Shown: positions 51,551 through 59,837 of the stretch, in pieces | Position numbering within the stretch: the first letter of the stretch is position 1 | Layout: each line of letters starts with the position of its first letter | Source: Amulumruptor sp947039275 | GTDB lineage: Bacteria > Bacteroidota > Bacteroidia > Bacteroidales > Muribaculaceae | DNA: 64,000 nucleotides | Reading direction: 5' to 3' | Assembly: GCA_947039275.1 (NCBI GenBank) | Contig: CAMQYL010000015.1 | Coordinates: forward strand, 1 to 64,000 | The notes under the pieces: generated by a model | Databases searched by the model: none | Told to the model about the DNA's origin: nothing | Seen by the model: the letters and a program-made list of their open reading frames with translations, nothing else | Translations under genes and position numbers: made by a program

Positions 51551-52465
51551 ATGATTAAGCCGACCATTTCAATATTCGGTTGCTTCCAAAATGGCAAATC
51601 CACCCTGATTAACTGTCTTTTTAATCAGGGTATTGCCATGGTGGGAGGTGTAGGCCTTTCGGTGACTAAATGTAATACTCGATATATCTACGGAAAATCC
51701 GAGATCATTAAATACCGGACCAAATCTGGCAAAGAAAAGATATTATCTCAAAATGACCTGCTTGACAACTCTCTCGTCAAACCGAATGAGGAGATAATCA
51801 GATCTATTCCAATAGATATACTACGAGATTTTGACATTGTAGATACACCAGGCTTCAATGCCAATGAAGCAGAAAGTGCTACGGCTCAGGAAATGTTAGA
51901 TAAAACAGATTTTGCAATATTATTACTGCGAAACAAAGGATTATCTCAACCTGAGAAAAATATAGCCCGTCAACTTTCAGACAGGAAGATTCCATTCATC
52001 GTCCTGATAAATTGTTATGACGAAATCTATGACAATTGGAAACCCGATTCAAATGGCAACGCTCTTATTGCGTCTGCAATTATGGCACAATTGAGGGCAA
52101 TTAAAGCGATGCCTCTGATGGTAAACGGACAACATGCCTTGTTCATCACAAACTTGATGTGGTATCAGCTGTCAACAATATCGCAACTTTATAGCAAAAG
52201 TCTCGTCAAAAGCATGAAAATGCTCAAAATCAACTGGAATGATTTCTTTGATGGAGAGTATTCTGATTACAAATTACGTTTTAGCAGCAATTATTTACCA
52301 ATAATAAGTCTGTTAGAAAACCGAAATATTGTGATTCTGACAAAATTATTTTTCATGCAAAAACGATTATTGAAGCAACTGTCAGTAAGTCATCAGAATT
52401 TCATTCTACAGCTTGCTTCAACACGGAAAGCATTCCTACATAAACAAGCCATATATGTCAATTAA
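51551..52465 (+). CDS. Era/dynamin-like small GTPase
   Basis: The 304-residue protein has P-loop GCFQNGKST (10-18), a switch-I threonine at 39, DTPG (98-101) and G4 NCYD (154-157), so all GTP motifs are present. The C-terminal ~100 residues are helical and basic. It starts 8 bp after the large GTPase and probably acts with it; paired dynamin-like GTPases are known in other bacteria (e.g. two-subunit DLPs). No KH domain is visible, so it is not Era. Confidence 0.8.
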   Translation: MIKPTISIFGCFQNGKSTLINCLFNQGIAMVGGVGLSVTKCNTRYIYGKSEIIKYRTKSGKEKILSQNDLLDNSLVKPNEEIIRSIPIDILRDFDIVDTPGFNANEAESATAQEMLDKTDFAILLLRNKGLSQPEKNIARQLSDRKIPFIVLINCYDEIYDNWKPDSNGNALIASAIMAQLRAIKAMPLMVNGQHALFITNLMWYQLSTISQLYSKSLVKSMKMLKINWNDFFDGEYSDYKLRFSSNYLPIISLLENRNIVILTKLFFMQKRLLKQLSVSHQNFILQLASTRKAFLHKQAIYVN

Positions 52466-52486
52466 AAACAATACAACAATCAATCC

Positions 52487-52816
52487 ATGCCTAAAACAGT
52501 TATAACTGCCATAAGCACTACCGAAAGCTTATGGGGAAATGTCAGCAGCATTTCTAAAAAAACAGATATAGTCCCAGATTGGGGAGAATTTGTATCACTC
52601 CGGCAGCAGCTTACAAAAGAAATAGAGTTGCTCAAACAGACTGTGGAGGAATTAAAAGAGAAAAATAAAGCATTGACCAACATCGTTTCTGATTGTATGT
52701 TAGATATAGAGAAGTCCACCAAAAGGCATATGGAGTCCATTGAAAGACAAAATAAAATCCTCCATGATGAAATATTAAAAGAGATCCAAGGTTCAGATGA
52801 TAGATTCTCCCTATAA
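52487..52816 (+). CDS. Small coiled-coil protein of unknown function
   Basis: The 109-residue protein is mainly one helix with heptad pattern (LRQQLTKEIELLKQTVEEL, then RHMESIERQNKILHDEILKE). It has no signal or membrane segment. It lies 21 bp after the small GTPase and 35 bp before the peptidase gene. A scaffold for the GTPases is possible but unproven. Confidence 0.65.
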   Translation: MPKTVITAISTTESLWGNVSSISKKTDIVPDWGEFVSLRQQLTKEIELLKQTVEELKEKNKALTNIVSDCMLDIEKSTKRHMESIERQNKILHDEILKEIQGSDDRFSL

Positions 52817-52851
52817 TCATACTCTTTACAGTTGATTATTAACTTAAAAAT

Positions 52852-53586
52852 ATGAATGCTATGAATGTTGAAATGGATGCTTTTTTGCCTGACGATATGG
52901 TGGTGGATGCTGTCTCAGAAGCTTGTTCGTTCTTCAACCTTCCAGAGGTGCCGGTAATCAATGCACAAGGGACTTGTGTGTGGGCTAACGATGCGACTAC
53001 ATATGATGACGATGTGCTGGGATTTAACCGCGAGGAGCTGATGGCTCTCGGTGTTTCAGGCGAGGATTCGCTCACGCTCATCTACACGCATGAGTGTGCA
53101 CACCGCACATTGCAGTCGACTTATAATGACCCATGGGAAGAGGAGCTTGCGTGCGATTTCTTCGCTGGAATACACGCTGGCATGAAAGGTATGGATCTTG
53201 ACAACTTCGAGGCATCGCTGGGTCAGACTTCAGGGAGTGCGTCACATCCCAACGGTGCGCTACGTGCTGATTTCATCGAATACGGCAAAGAGGTTGCCGA
53301 GGAAATGCAATCACGTGGAGTTGAAGTCACCTACGAGGGTTGCATCCAACGTCTCAATCAGCACTTGCAGGAGAAAGATGGATTGATAGTAGAATATCGA
53401 GAGCGGTTTGACGACTCTTTCCAATCACCTTCCGACATATCTTTTACCGCTACAACTGCCAAAAGTTTTGTCAATGACAAAGACTGGCATCTTGATGAAG
53501 CACGTAAAGCTACCGAACGAGGTGACCACATGGCCGCCAAGGATCATATCAGGAGTGCTAACATGAGCTCAAATAAACCAAAATAA
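52852..53586 (+). CDS. Predicted zinc metallopeptidase (HExxH)
   Basis: The 244-residue protein has HECAH at 80-84 within LTLIYTHECAHRTLQ, and an EEELACDFFAGIHAG segment starting 13 residues later that could give the third zinc ligand, as in gluzincins. SASHPNGALRADFI resembles the post-active-site segment of M48-like proteins. There is no signal peptide, so it is cytoplasmic by prediction. The C-terminus has DEARKATERGDHMAAKDH, a short TPR-like helix pair. Its placement suggests it processes a cassette protein (inference). Confidence 0.7.
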   Translation: MNAMNVEMDAFLPDDMVVDAVSEACSFFNLPEVPVINAQGTCVWANDATTYDDDVLGFNREELMALGVSGEDSLTLIYTHECAHRTLQSTYNDPWEEELACDFFAGIHAGMKGMDLDNFEASLGQTSGSASHPNGALRADFIEYGKEVAEEMQSRGVEVTYEGCIQRLNQHLQEKDGLIVEYRERFDDSFQSPSDISFTATTAKSFVNDKDWHLDEARKATERGDHMAAKDHIRSANMSSNKPK

Positions 53587-53620
53587 CATAGGCAGATCAC
53601 TTTAAAACTTGGTTTGAGGT

Positions 53621-54661
53621 ATGAGGAGCGGGTGGTTTTGGAGGCTCGTGGGCGGGCTGGTGGCTGGGTGCTGTGTGGTGGTGACGGGGATGCTGGTGTA
53701 CCAGTATCGCTATCAACATCTGCGGGACCGGGAAGAGCATGGCGATGTGCGCAGGGTGAGCGCGGACTATCGGTTCGTGAGACCTTACGGGGCTTCGTCG
53801 GGACGCTTGGAGCAGGTCAGCACCGGGAGGGTTGCTTTGGATGATGTGGACTGGGTGGCTGTGTCGGTTGATGACGACAGCTTGGCGGTGTACTGCAAGG
53901 ACGGCTTGAGAGGTTACTTCAACCGCTTCAGCGGTGAAGTGTCGATACCGGCGCAATACCTGAGGGCATGGGTGTTTTCTGACGGTGTGGCGGCTGTGAG
54001 CGATGGTGACTGCATTTATTTCATCGACCATGACGGACAGCCCGTCAACGGCAAACGATTCCCATACCGCCACCGGGAAGCCGGCTATCTGTATCATGGC
54101 GGATACTGCGCCATGCACGGCGATGACGGGCTGATGGGTCTGATAGACCGCCGGGGCGAGTGGGCTGTGGAGCCGCGTTTCCAGATAATCACTGCCGAGA
54201 CACGCGACTACTGGAAAGCGCGTGAAGGCGACCATAAGACAGGTCTGTGGTATGCGATAGACGACAGCGCACGGCTTGTGACAGAACGTGGCTATCCCGA
54301 GCTCAACATTACCGAAGATGCAGGCATAGTAGCCACATTGCCTGACCACAGGCGCGTATCATACGGCTTCGACGGCGTGAAATCAGACGAGTTGCTGATA
54401 TACGGGATAGACCTACTGCGCTACCCTACCGGACAAAATGATGCCTCCGGACAGGTCGGACTTGCCATCGCAACTCTCATGTCATACAGCATGCCCGACG
54501 GCTACCGCGGTCTGTGCACCGCTGGAGGACAGGCGGTTACAGCCCCGCTCTATTGGGAGATTTCGGCTGTCGGCAAAGATTTGTATCTTTGCACATACAA
54601 GGGCACTGACGATGCGGTCATCGTAAACTCCTATGGTGAGACGGTACGAAGCGGAAATTGA
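53621..54661 (+). CDS. WG-repeat protein with N-terminal membrane anchor
   Basis: The 346-residue protein starts with a single membrane helix (VGGLVAGCCVVVTGMLVY). WG-type beta repeats follow (YCKDGLRGYFNRFSGEVSIP, HGDDGLMGLIDRRGEWAVEP), the pattern seen in periplasmic or surface sensor proteins. No enzymatic motif is seen. Base composition returns to the G+C-rich genome style here, so this and the next two genes may be of different origin from the GTPase block, although the strand and spacing continue. Confidence 0.75.
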   Translation: MRSGWFWRLVGGLVAGCCVVVTGMLVYQYRYQHLRDREEHGDVRRVSADYRFVRPYGASSGRLEQVSTGRVALDDVDWVAVSVDDDSLAVYCKDGLRGYFNRFSGEVSIPAQYLRAWVFSDGVAAVSDGDCIYFIDHDGQPVNGKRFPYRHREAGYLYHGGYCAMHGDDGLMGLIDRRGEWAVEPRFQIITAETRDYWKAREGDHKTGLWYAIDDSARLVTERGYPELNITEDAGIVATLPDHRRVSYGFDGVKSDELLIYGIDLLRYPTGQNDASGQVGLAIATLMSYSMPDGYRGLCTAGGQAVTAPLYWEISAVGKDLYLCTYKGTDDAVIVNSYGETVRSGN

Positions 54662-54689
54662 AGCAACATGTCAAACACCTTTTAAATCA

Positions 54690-55253
54690 ATGATTATGGC
54701 TGACAGAATATACGAGCTGAAATGGACTGATAAGTGCCGCGCCGAGGTGGGTGGCACGATCTTCGAGACACAGGAGTGGGTGGGACGCTTTGCGGCATGC
54801 GAGACGATGGCTGATGCCGCACGGCTCTTTAACAGCCATTTCTACGGTCAGTGGGAAATGGCTACCTCCAGCTGGGATTCATCGCCGGGGGTTGCCGAGA
54901 AAAAGGAGCGTCCGTGGGACGAGCGCTATGCTATGATGCAGCTGCTTAAGGGCAAGAGCACCATCATCATCAGGATGTTCGTCACCCGTGACGAGATAAA
55001 CAAGATCGGACTTGACTACTACCGCGACCGACATCCGCGCAAATTTCATGGCGCGTGGTTCACTCCTGTGGCAGAACTCACGCCAAAGGGCAACATCGCT
55101 GTACTTGACTGCTTCGCCCCCGGGCATCCCGACTCTGACTGCGAATATGCCTTCCGCATCTATTCGCCCACCGGCGAGCCGCTGACCGACTGGGTGAGCG
55201 ACTATGCCCCACTCTCCACAAGCCGGTATTACGAGCTCCGCGACTCACATTGA
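54690..55253 (+). CDS. Conserved-looking protein of unknown function
   Basis: The protein is 188 residues from MIMADRIYEL (54690) or 186 from 54696; the frame runs further upstream into the WG gene but that part looks unconserved. It is a soluble alpha/beta protein with many Trp and Tyr residues and no signal. I recognise no motif. It ends 1 bp before the PP2C start, so it is probably a partner or substrate of that phosphatase (inference). Confidence 0.62.
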   Translation: MIMADRIYELKWTDKCRAEVGGTIFETQEWVGRFAACETMADAARLFNSHFYGQWEMATSSWDSSPGVAEKKERPWDERYAMMQLLKGKSTIIIRMFVTRDEINKIGLDYYRDRHPRKFHGAWFTPVAELTPKGNIAVLDCFAPGHPDSDCEYAFRIYSPTGEPLTDWVSDYAPLSTSRYYELRDSH

Positions 55254-55254
55254 G

Positions 55255-55941
55255 ATGGGAAGGTTGCTCCACAGACACTTCTCGGAGTGCGGTCCCCGAC
55301 GTCGCAACGAGGATGCCGCACTCATAGTCAAGCTGCCCGATCGCGTTCGGTCAGCTTTCATTGTATGCGACGGTATGGGCGGCCATCCATGCGGTGATGT
55401 GGCGAGCCGCACTGTGGCATCAGCCATCAGCCGATACTGGCTCGGCAATCCCAAGCGTCACGACTCGCCTAAGAAAATCATCGATGCTGCCGAGGTAGCC
55501 ATGACCGCACTTGACAAGCGTCAGTACACCGGCATGGGGACTACAATGTCAATGATAACCATCGAAGGAGAGCAGTGCCTTACGGCACATTGCGGCGACA
55601 GCCGCATCTACTATTCATTCACCTATCGCGGTCGCCAGATTTCAGGACATCTGCGCGACCATACCTCGAAAACGCCCGAAGGATGGGAATATGTATCCAA
55701 GGGCTTCCTACAGGGCGACAACGTGCATACCCCCGAGATACACACACTAAATCTTAGAGTGCTGACCCACTGCCGCTTCCTGATATGCACCGACGGAGTA
55801 TATCGAGCATTCGGTCAAGGCGAGATAGAGCATCTGCTTGCCACCACCGACAATATTGACGAAATCGAGACCATCCTCAAAGCTCGCTGCCTCGCATCAG
55901 CCCGCGACAACTACACCGCCATCATCATATCCACCCAATAG
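55255..55941 (+). CDS. PP2C-family serine/threonine protein phosphatase
   Basis: The 228-residue protein has the metal-dependent phosphatase motifs RRNEDAALI, VCDGMGGHPCGDVAS, GMGTTMSMI, AHCGDSRIYY, CTDGVYRAF and RDNYTAIII. All metal-binding aspartates are present. It acts in the cytoplasm on phosphoserine/threonine. No kinase gene is in the window, so its substrate is probably phosphorylated by a kinase elsewhere. The start MGRLLHRH (55255) is set by the motif onset. It is followed by a terminator hairpin. Confidence 0.9.
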   Translation: MGRLLHRHFSECGPRRRNEDAALIVKLPDRVRSAFIVCDGMGGHPCGDVASRTVASAISRYWLGNPKRHDSPKKIIDAAEVAMTALDKRQYTGMGTTMSMITIEGEQCLTAHCGDSRIYYSFTYRGRQISGHLRDHTSKTPEGWEYVSKGFLQGDNVHTPEIHTLNLRVLTHCRFLICTDGVYRAFGQGEIEHLLATTDNIDEIETILKARCLASARDNYTAIIISTQ

Positions 55942-57598
55942 CCCCCTGAATTTTCAAAAACCGCGGTGTTGATGTCGCACAAAGTGTAAAAGAAAATTTT
56001 ACACTTTTAAATAGAGAGGATTTGATAAGCGTCCTCGTTGACTGAGGAACGGGGCAGCGGGAATGGTGACCTGAGAGCGGTTCGCCGGGGTACCACCAGC
56101 CGTAGCCGCGGTCTGTGTAGTTGGATGAGGTGCCACTCGGAAGATATTCGTAACGGGCATCGTGCTCGAAAACGGTCAGATTGTCCATCCAGTCCGGGAT
56201 TTCACCGCCGAGACGGTTTCCCTGGCACCACAGCTTTTTGAGGAACACGAGTGAGGTAAGGTCGGCTCGCTTCATCCGATTATACGAGCAGTCAAGTTCG
56301 GAGAAAAGCAGCTTGACATTAACACCATCGAAATCCAGACTCTCAAGGCGGTTATAGCTACAGTAGAGACGCGTCAGATTGCGGCATCCACGTATGTCAA
56401 GGTACGTCAGATTATTATCGGAACACTGTACCCAGCCCAACATGTCGAAATCTCTGAAATCCAATGTGCCGAGTTCGTTGGAGGAGCAATATAGCTCGGA
56501 AAGATGCTTACGACTTGCCGACAGGTCTATCTCTTTGATATGATTGGAGTAGCACCACAGCACTCTAAGCGGGCAGCCTGACACATCCAATGATTCAAGT
56601 TCGTTTTCGCTGCAATTAAACATCCATAGCCTCGGAGCATTGCTGACATCTAATGTCCGTATTTCATTGGCATAGCACCACAGACCGTCAAGCCTCTGAC
56701 GGTGTGGGATTTCAAGTCTCTTCAGACGGTTATTGTGGCAAGCCAGGTCTTGGAGACTCACACATCGTGACAGATCCATATCCTCTATGGCATTGTACTC
56801 GCAACGCAACTCGCTAAGTGTAGTGCTCCACCCTATGTCAAGATATGACAGCAGATTGTAACTCACATTAAGGCGTGTCAGCGACAGACATCCGCTGACA
56901 TCGATACTTTGTAGACCATTGTTGGTGAAATCGGCGCTTTTTAGCATCGGACAGTCTGACAAGTCCACCTCCGTAATGGCATTTTTCGCAGCCCGGATCC
57001 TGACGAGCGCACGGCATCCCGACAGATCCACCTTCCCTTTCAAATAATGCTCGGCAAGATTCAATTCGAGGAGTCCGTTTTCATACTTCACTTCTGTACC
57101 CCATTGGTTCAGAGGAAGATCTGACCTCCATTTACACTTAAATCTCCAGTTAGGACCATCAGTCTCATCATACAGGCGCATAAGGTATGCTTTGACTTCA
57201 TCTTCCGAAGGCAATTCTATGCCCAAAGCGTCCTGTCTGACAGTGATTTCGGCTGATGCCCTGCCGGCTGAAATCCGAAACGTCACGTCGCGGGCTGCTT
57301 TCCCTGTATTAGGAAATGCAGTGTAGATTGCTTCACAAACCGTTCCAGCCCTTCCCTGTCGTGTCTGCAAGAGACCATAAGTGGCAGTGCGGTCATCGAC
57401 ATAGGTTATGGTCCAGTCACGGTTGGCATTGAAGCGCAGCACTACATCGCCACCCTGACCGCCGATGCAAAGCTCTGTTGCGGCAAGTTCCACAGCATCA
57501 ATCTCAGGCAGCACCGGAGCATCTTCAGCCTCCGTACAACCGCCTAACCCAACTGCCATGACCGCCAGCAGCGGCAATATGTATCTGATATAGTCCAT
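55925..57598 (-). CDS. BACON-domain leucine-rich-repeat lipoprotein
   Basis: The 557-residue lipoprotein (VGLGGCTEAED) has a BACON-like beta domain (about 35-130), a short linker (LPSEDEVKAYLMRLYDETDG) and about fifteen leucine-rich repeats of roughly 20 residues (LxxLxCxxNxLxxLD pattern, Cys-rich). It is probably exposed on the outer membrane as a binding protein. The last 45 residues run through a terminator hairpin and overlap the convergent PP2C gene by 17 bp, so the original stop may have been lost. Confidence 0.85.
   Translation of the reverse strand: MDYIRYILPLLAVMAVGLGGCTEAEDAPVLPEIDAVELAATELCIGGQGGDVVLRFNANRDWTITYVDDRTATYGLLQTRQGRAGTVCEAIYTAFPNTGKAARDVTFRISAGRASAEITVRQDALGIELPSEDEVKAYLMRLYDETDGPNWRFKCKWRSDLPLNQWGTEVKYENGLLELNLAEHYLKGKVDLSGCRALVRIRAAKNAITEVDLSDCPMLKSADFTNNGLQSIDVSGCLSLTRLNVSYNLLSYLDIGWSTTLSELRCEYNAIEDMDLSRCVSLQDLACHNNRLKRLEIPHRQRLDGLWCYANEIRTLDVSNAPRLWMFNCSENELESLDVSGCPLRVLWCYSNHIKEIDLSASRKHLSELYCSSNELGTLDFRDFDMLGWVQCSDNNLTYLDIRGCRNLTRLYCSYNRLESLDFDGVNVKLLFSELDCSYNRMKRADLTSLVFLKKLWCQGNRLGGEIPDWMDNLTVFEHDARYEYLPSGTSSNYTDRGYGWWYPGEPLSGHHSRCPVPQSTRTLIKSSLFKSVKFSFTLCATSTPRFLKIQGAIGWI
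55981..56007. terminator. Bidirectional terminator hairpin inside the 3' end of the LRR gene
   Basis: AAAGTGTAAAA (55981-55991) and TTTTACACTTT (55997-56007) form a perfect 11-bp stem with a 5-nt loop, ending in TTTAAAT on the plus strand. It suits the end of the PP2C cassette, 39 bp after its stop, yet lies in the coding frame of the convergent LRR gene. Confidence 0.75.
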
Positions 57599-58311
57599 TA
57601 TCGGGAGTGTTCGATGAGATACTGATCCACAAAATCCACAAAGATTTCGGGATTTTCGGCAATCTCCTGTGCTATAGCCTTGCGCTCCTTCTTGTCATCG
57701 GGACCGAAGCGCGCCATTACAGCCTCGGCAAGGTCAGGATATGACTTGCGGATTCCGTGATAAAAAGCTCCGACAGTAAATGTCGGTTTATGACAGCCAG
57801 ATCCTAAAGGATTGTCAAAGAAGAGGTAAGCCTTGCCATCGTTGGCAAACCTTAGCAGCCAATACTCCATGCGCTGATCCATCTGCATCCCTGCTACCTG
57901 ACAATTACCGATATACGGCATCCGGCAAAAGTCCACATAACGTCCATGTTTGATGCGGCGCACCAATCTTGTTTTCTTGCGCGGTCCGAACTTTTCAGCA
58001 GGCAGATAAAAGTCACCTGAGGTAAACTTCTCATGAGTGCTTGATACAATCAGAATCGAATCTACATCTTGTGCCTGGCATTTGACCTTCTTACCATCAT
58101 CGGAAAGTATGTGGAAATTATGACCAGGCGCGAGGAAAGTCTGACCATACGTAAGCCAATGCTTAGGCATCTCTCCCTGATAGACACGCCCGTCCTTAAA
58201 CCATACTTTCGCTTCTATCCTCTTATCCTCCTTGTCCTCTTTCTTGGCATTGGCAGAGAGACTAATAGCACATATCAGAGCTACAGGAGCCAAAACTGTA
58301 AGAAATCTCAT
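57598..58311 (-). CDS. Secreted protein, paralogue A of three
   Basis: The 237-residue protein has a signal peptide (cleavage near ANA-KKED). It shares with the next two genes a length of about 230, an N-terminal segment 'DGxVxxG' (VWFKDGRVYQGEM), and a 'D-G-x-x-x-K-x-x-A-x-D-V-D-S-I' element (DGKKVKCQAQDVDSIL). The TAA overlaps the ATG of the LRR gene, so they form one operon. I recognise no family; periplasmic or surface location is predicted. Confidence 0.7.
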   Translation of the reverse strand: MRFLTVLAPVALICAISLSANAKKEDKEDKRIEAKVWFKDGRVYQGEMPKHWLTYGQTFLAPGHNFHILSDDGKKVKCQAQDVDSILIVSSTHEKFTSGDFYLPAEKFGPRKKTRLVRRIKHGRYVDFCRMPYIGNCQVAGMQMDQRMEYWLLRFANDGKAYLFFDNPLGSGCHKPTFTVGAFYHGIRKSYPDLAEAVMARFGPDDKKERKAIAQEIAENPEIFVDFVDQYLIEHSR

Positions 58312-58339
58312 AGCATGTCTATTTTTCAGTAACTGATGT

Positions 58340-59020
58340 TTATTTTTTCTTTTCCGTATAGAATCTATCCATGAGCGGAAGCACTATTGCCGGATTTTCC
58401 TGGAACATCTCGGGTGTCAGCGTCCCCTCATCTACCATCTTGACTATTTGGGGAAATTCGCGCAGATAAAATTTCATCACCTTTTTCATGCCCGGCACCA
58501 CCCCGTCTGTGTCGTCCCAATACGCTTTTGCTACCTCTCCATCCTTGGTAAGGTAGAAATAGCGCCAAGTATATAATATGGTGGTACGTCCGGGCACAAA
58601 GGTGTGGTCAGTATACGGCATCGCATATCCCTTGACGTTATCGCCGTCGTAAACTACTTGCAGAAAAACACGTTCCTTATATGGCTTGGGATTCTTACTG
58701 AAGAGGTTGGGCAATTTTGTCTGTGCCTTCACAGCTTCAAATACCACGGGGACGGAGTCATTCATAGAGGCAGTAAAAATGATACGCCGGACCTCCTCTC
58801 CAGAATATTTCACCGGCTTGCCGCCATATTCACTGCTTATCGCAACATGGGTCTGCTTGGGCAGCAGATGATTGCCAAATCGAGTGTCATTATAGCCTTC
58901 GATGACAGACCCATCTGTCTTATAGGCTTTTACATGGTAGTCTTCGGGGTTGTCCTTAGCCATTGCCCCAAAGCATATAGCTATCCCTGCAATAATCGCT
59001 ACAAATCTGTTCATAGACAT
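58340..59020 (-). CDS. Secreted protein, paralogue B of three
   Basis: The 226-residue protein has a signal peptide (cleavage near GAMA-KDN) and the shared elements YKTDGSVIEGY and GGKPVKYSGEEVRRIIF. The C-terminal helix ends in charged residues, like paralogue A (MFQENPAIVLPLMDRFY against EIFVDFVDQYL). It lies 29 bp upstream of paralogue A on the same strand. Confidence 0.7.
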   Translation of the reverse strand: MSMNRFVAIIAGIAICFGAMAKDNPEDYHVKAYKTDGSVIEGYNDTRFGNHLLPKQTHVAISSEYGGKPVKYSGEEVRRIIFTASMNDSVPVVFEAVKAQTKLPNLFSKNPKPYKERVFLQVVYDGDNVKGYAMPYTDHTFVPGRTTILYTWRYFYLTKDGEVAKAYWDDTDGVVPGMKKVMKFYLREFPQIVKMVDEGTLTPEMFQENPAIVLPLMDRFYTEKKK

Positions 59021-59056
59021 AGATGGTAAAATATATTAGATATCACGAGTTTACAC

Positions 59057-59740
59057 TTATTGTGGCTTCTGCCTATAGTAATCTTCAACGGCTTCAAGAA
59101 TCAGTGCATAATTTTTTGAAAGTGCTTTCTTGCGGTTTTTGTCAGACTTAAACCATGCATCTATATGATCGTACAGTTCTGGGTCTCTCTTTGAGAGATA
59201 TGATTTGAGAAATTTAAGATTAAGTCCACCGCTCTTGTCAAAAAAGAAAGTACATGCCACGCTGTCATTATCAAGCAGCAGACATCCCCACGTAGCGGTT
59301 TCCCAGACCGAACGAGTGCCGTGCGGTACATTGACACGCACCACAGGGACTACGACACGGGCATGATCCGACTTCCCTCCCTCGGCAACGATCCAATGTT
59401 CGGCTTTGTTTTTCTTAAACAGCTTAGGAACGGCGATGTCATATACGCGCCACACCTTGAGCATCCCGTCGTCACGCATAGGGAAATAGATGGAATCGAT
59501 ATCAGCCGCATTGAACTTAAGCTCAGACCCGTCATTGGTCACTATGGAAAATTCTTTATTGTAACCGCCACCATGATGCGCGGTCCAATATTTCTTGACA
59601 GTGCCGTTATGAACAGACCCATCTGATGTGGTGACCACAACTGTATCCAGCATTTTTTCCTCCTCTTTTGACATCTTCTTGGCTGAAAGAGTCAAAGAAA
59701 AGATACACATAGCAAACAATGTCAACGTAACAGCTTTCAT
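59057..59740 (-). CDS. Secreted protein, paralogue C of three
   Basis: The 227-residue protein begins MKAVTLTLFAMC (59740) with a signal peptide; an upstream Met at 59773 would put 11 extra residues before it. Shared elements are TTSDGSVHNGTV and DGSELKFNAADIDSIYF. It is the first gene of the four-gene run ending with the LRR lipoprotein. Repeated duplication of a secreted gene beside a surface lipoprotein suggests a diversifying surface function (inference). Confidence 0.7.
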   Translation of the reverse strand: MKAVTLTLFAMCIFSLTLSAKKMSKEEEKMLDTVVVTTSDGSVHNGTVKKYWTAHHGGGYNKEFSIVTNDGSELKFNAADIDSIYFPMRDDGMLKVWRVYDIAVPKLFKKNKAEHWIVAEGGKSDHARVVVPVVRVNVPHGTRSVWETATWGCLLLDNDSVACTFFFDKSGGLNLKFLKSYLSKRDPELYDHIDAWFKSDKNRKKALSKNYALILEAVEDYYRQKPQ

Positions 59741-59837
59741 TCCGTAGTAGATTTTTAGATTGGTTAACTGCAAAATAAAGGATAAATGGCAAGAAAAAAG
59801 CGAACATATGTTCGCTTACGAATTTTTATTGAAAAAA

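Noticed and set aside
53597..54349. Minus-strand frame opposite the WG-repeat gene
   Set aside because: Shadow of the plus-strand gene with WG repeats and a membrane anchor; no domain in the antisense product.
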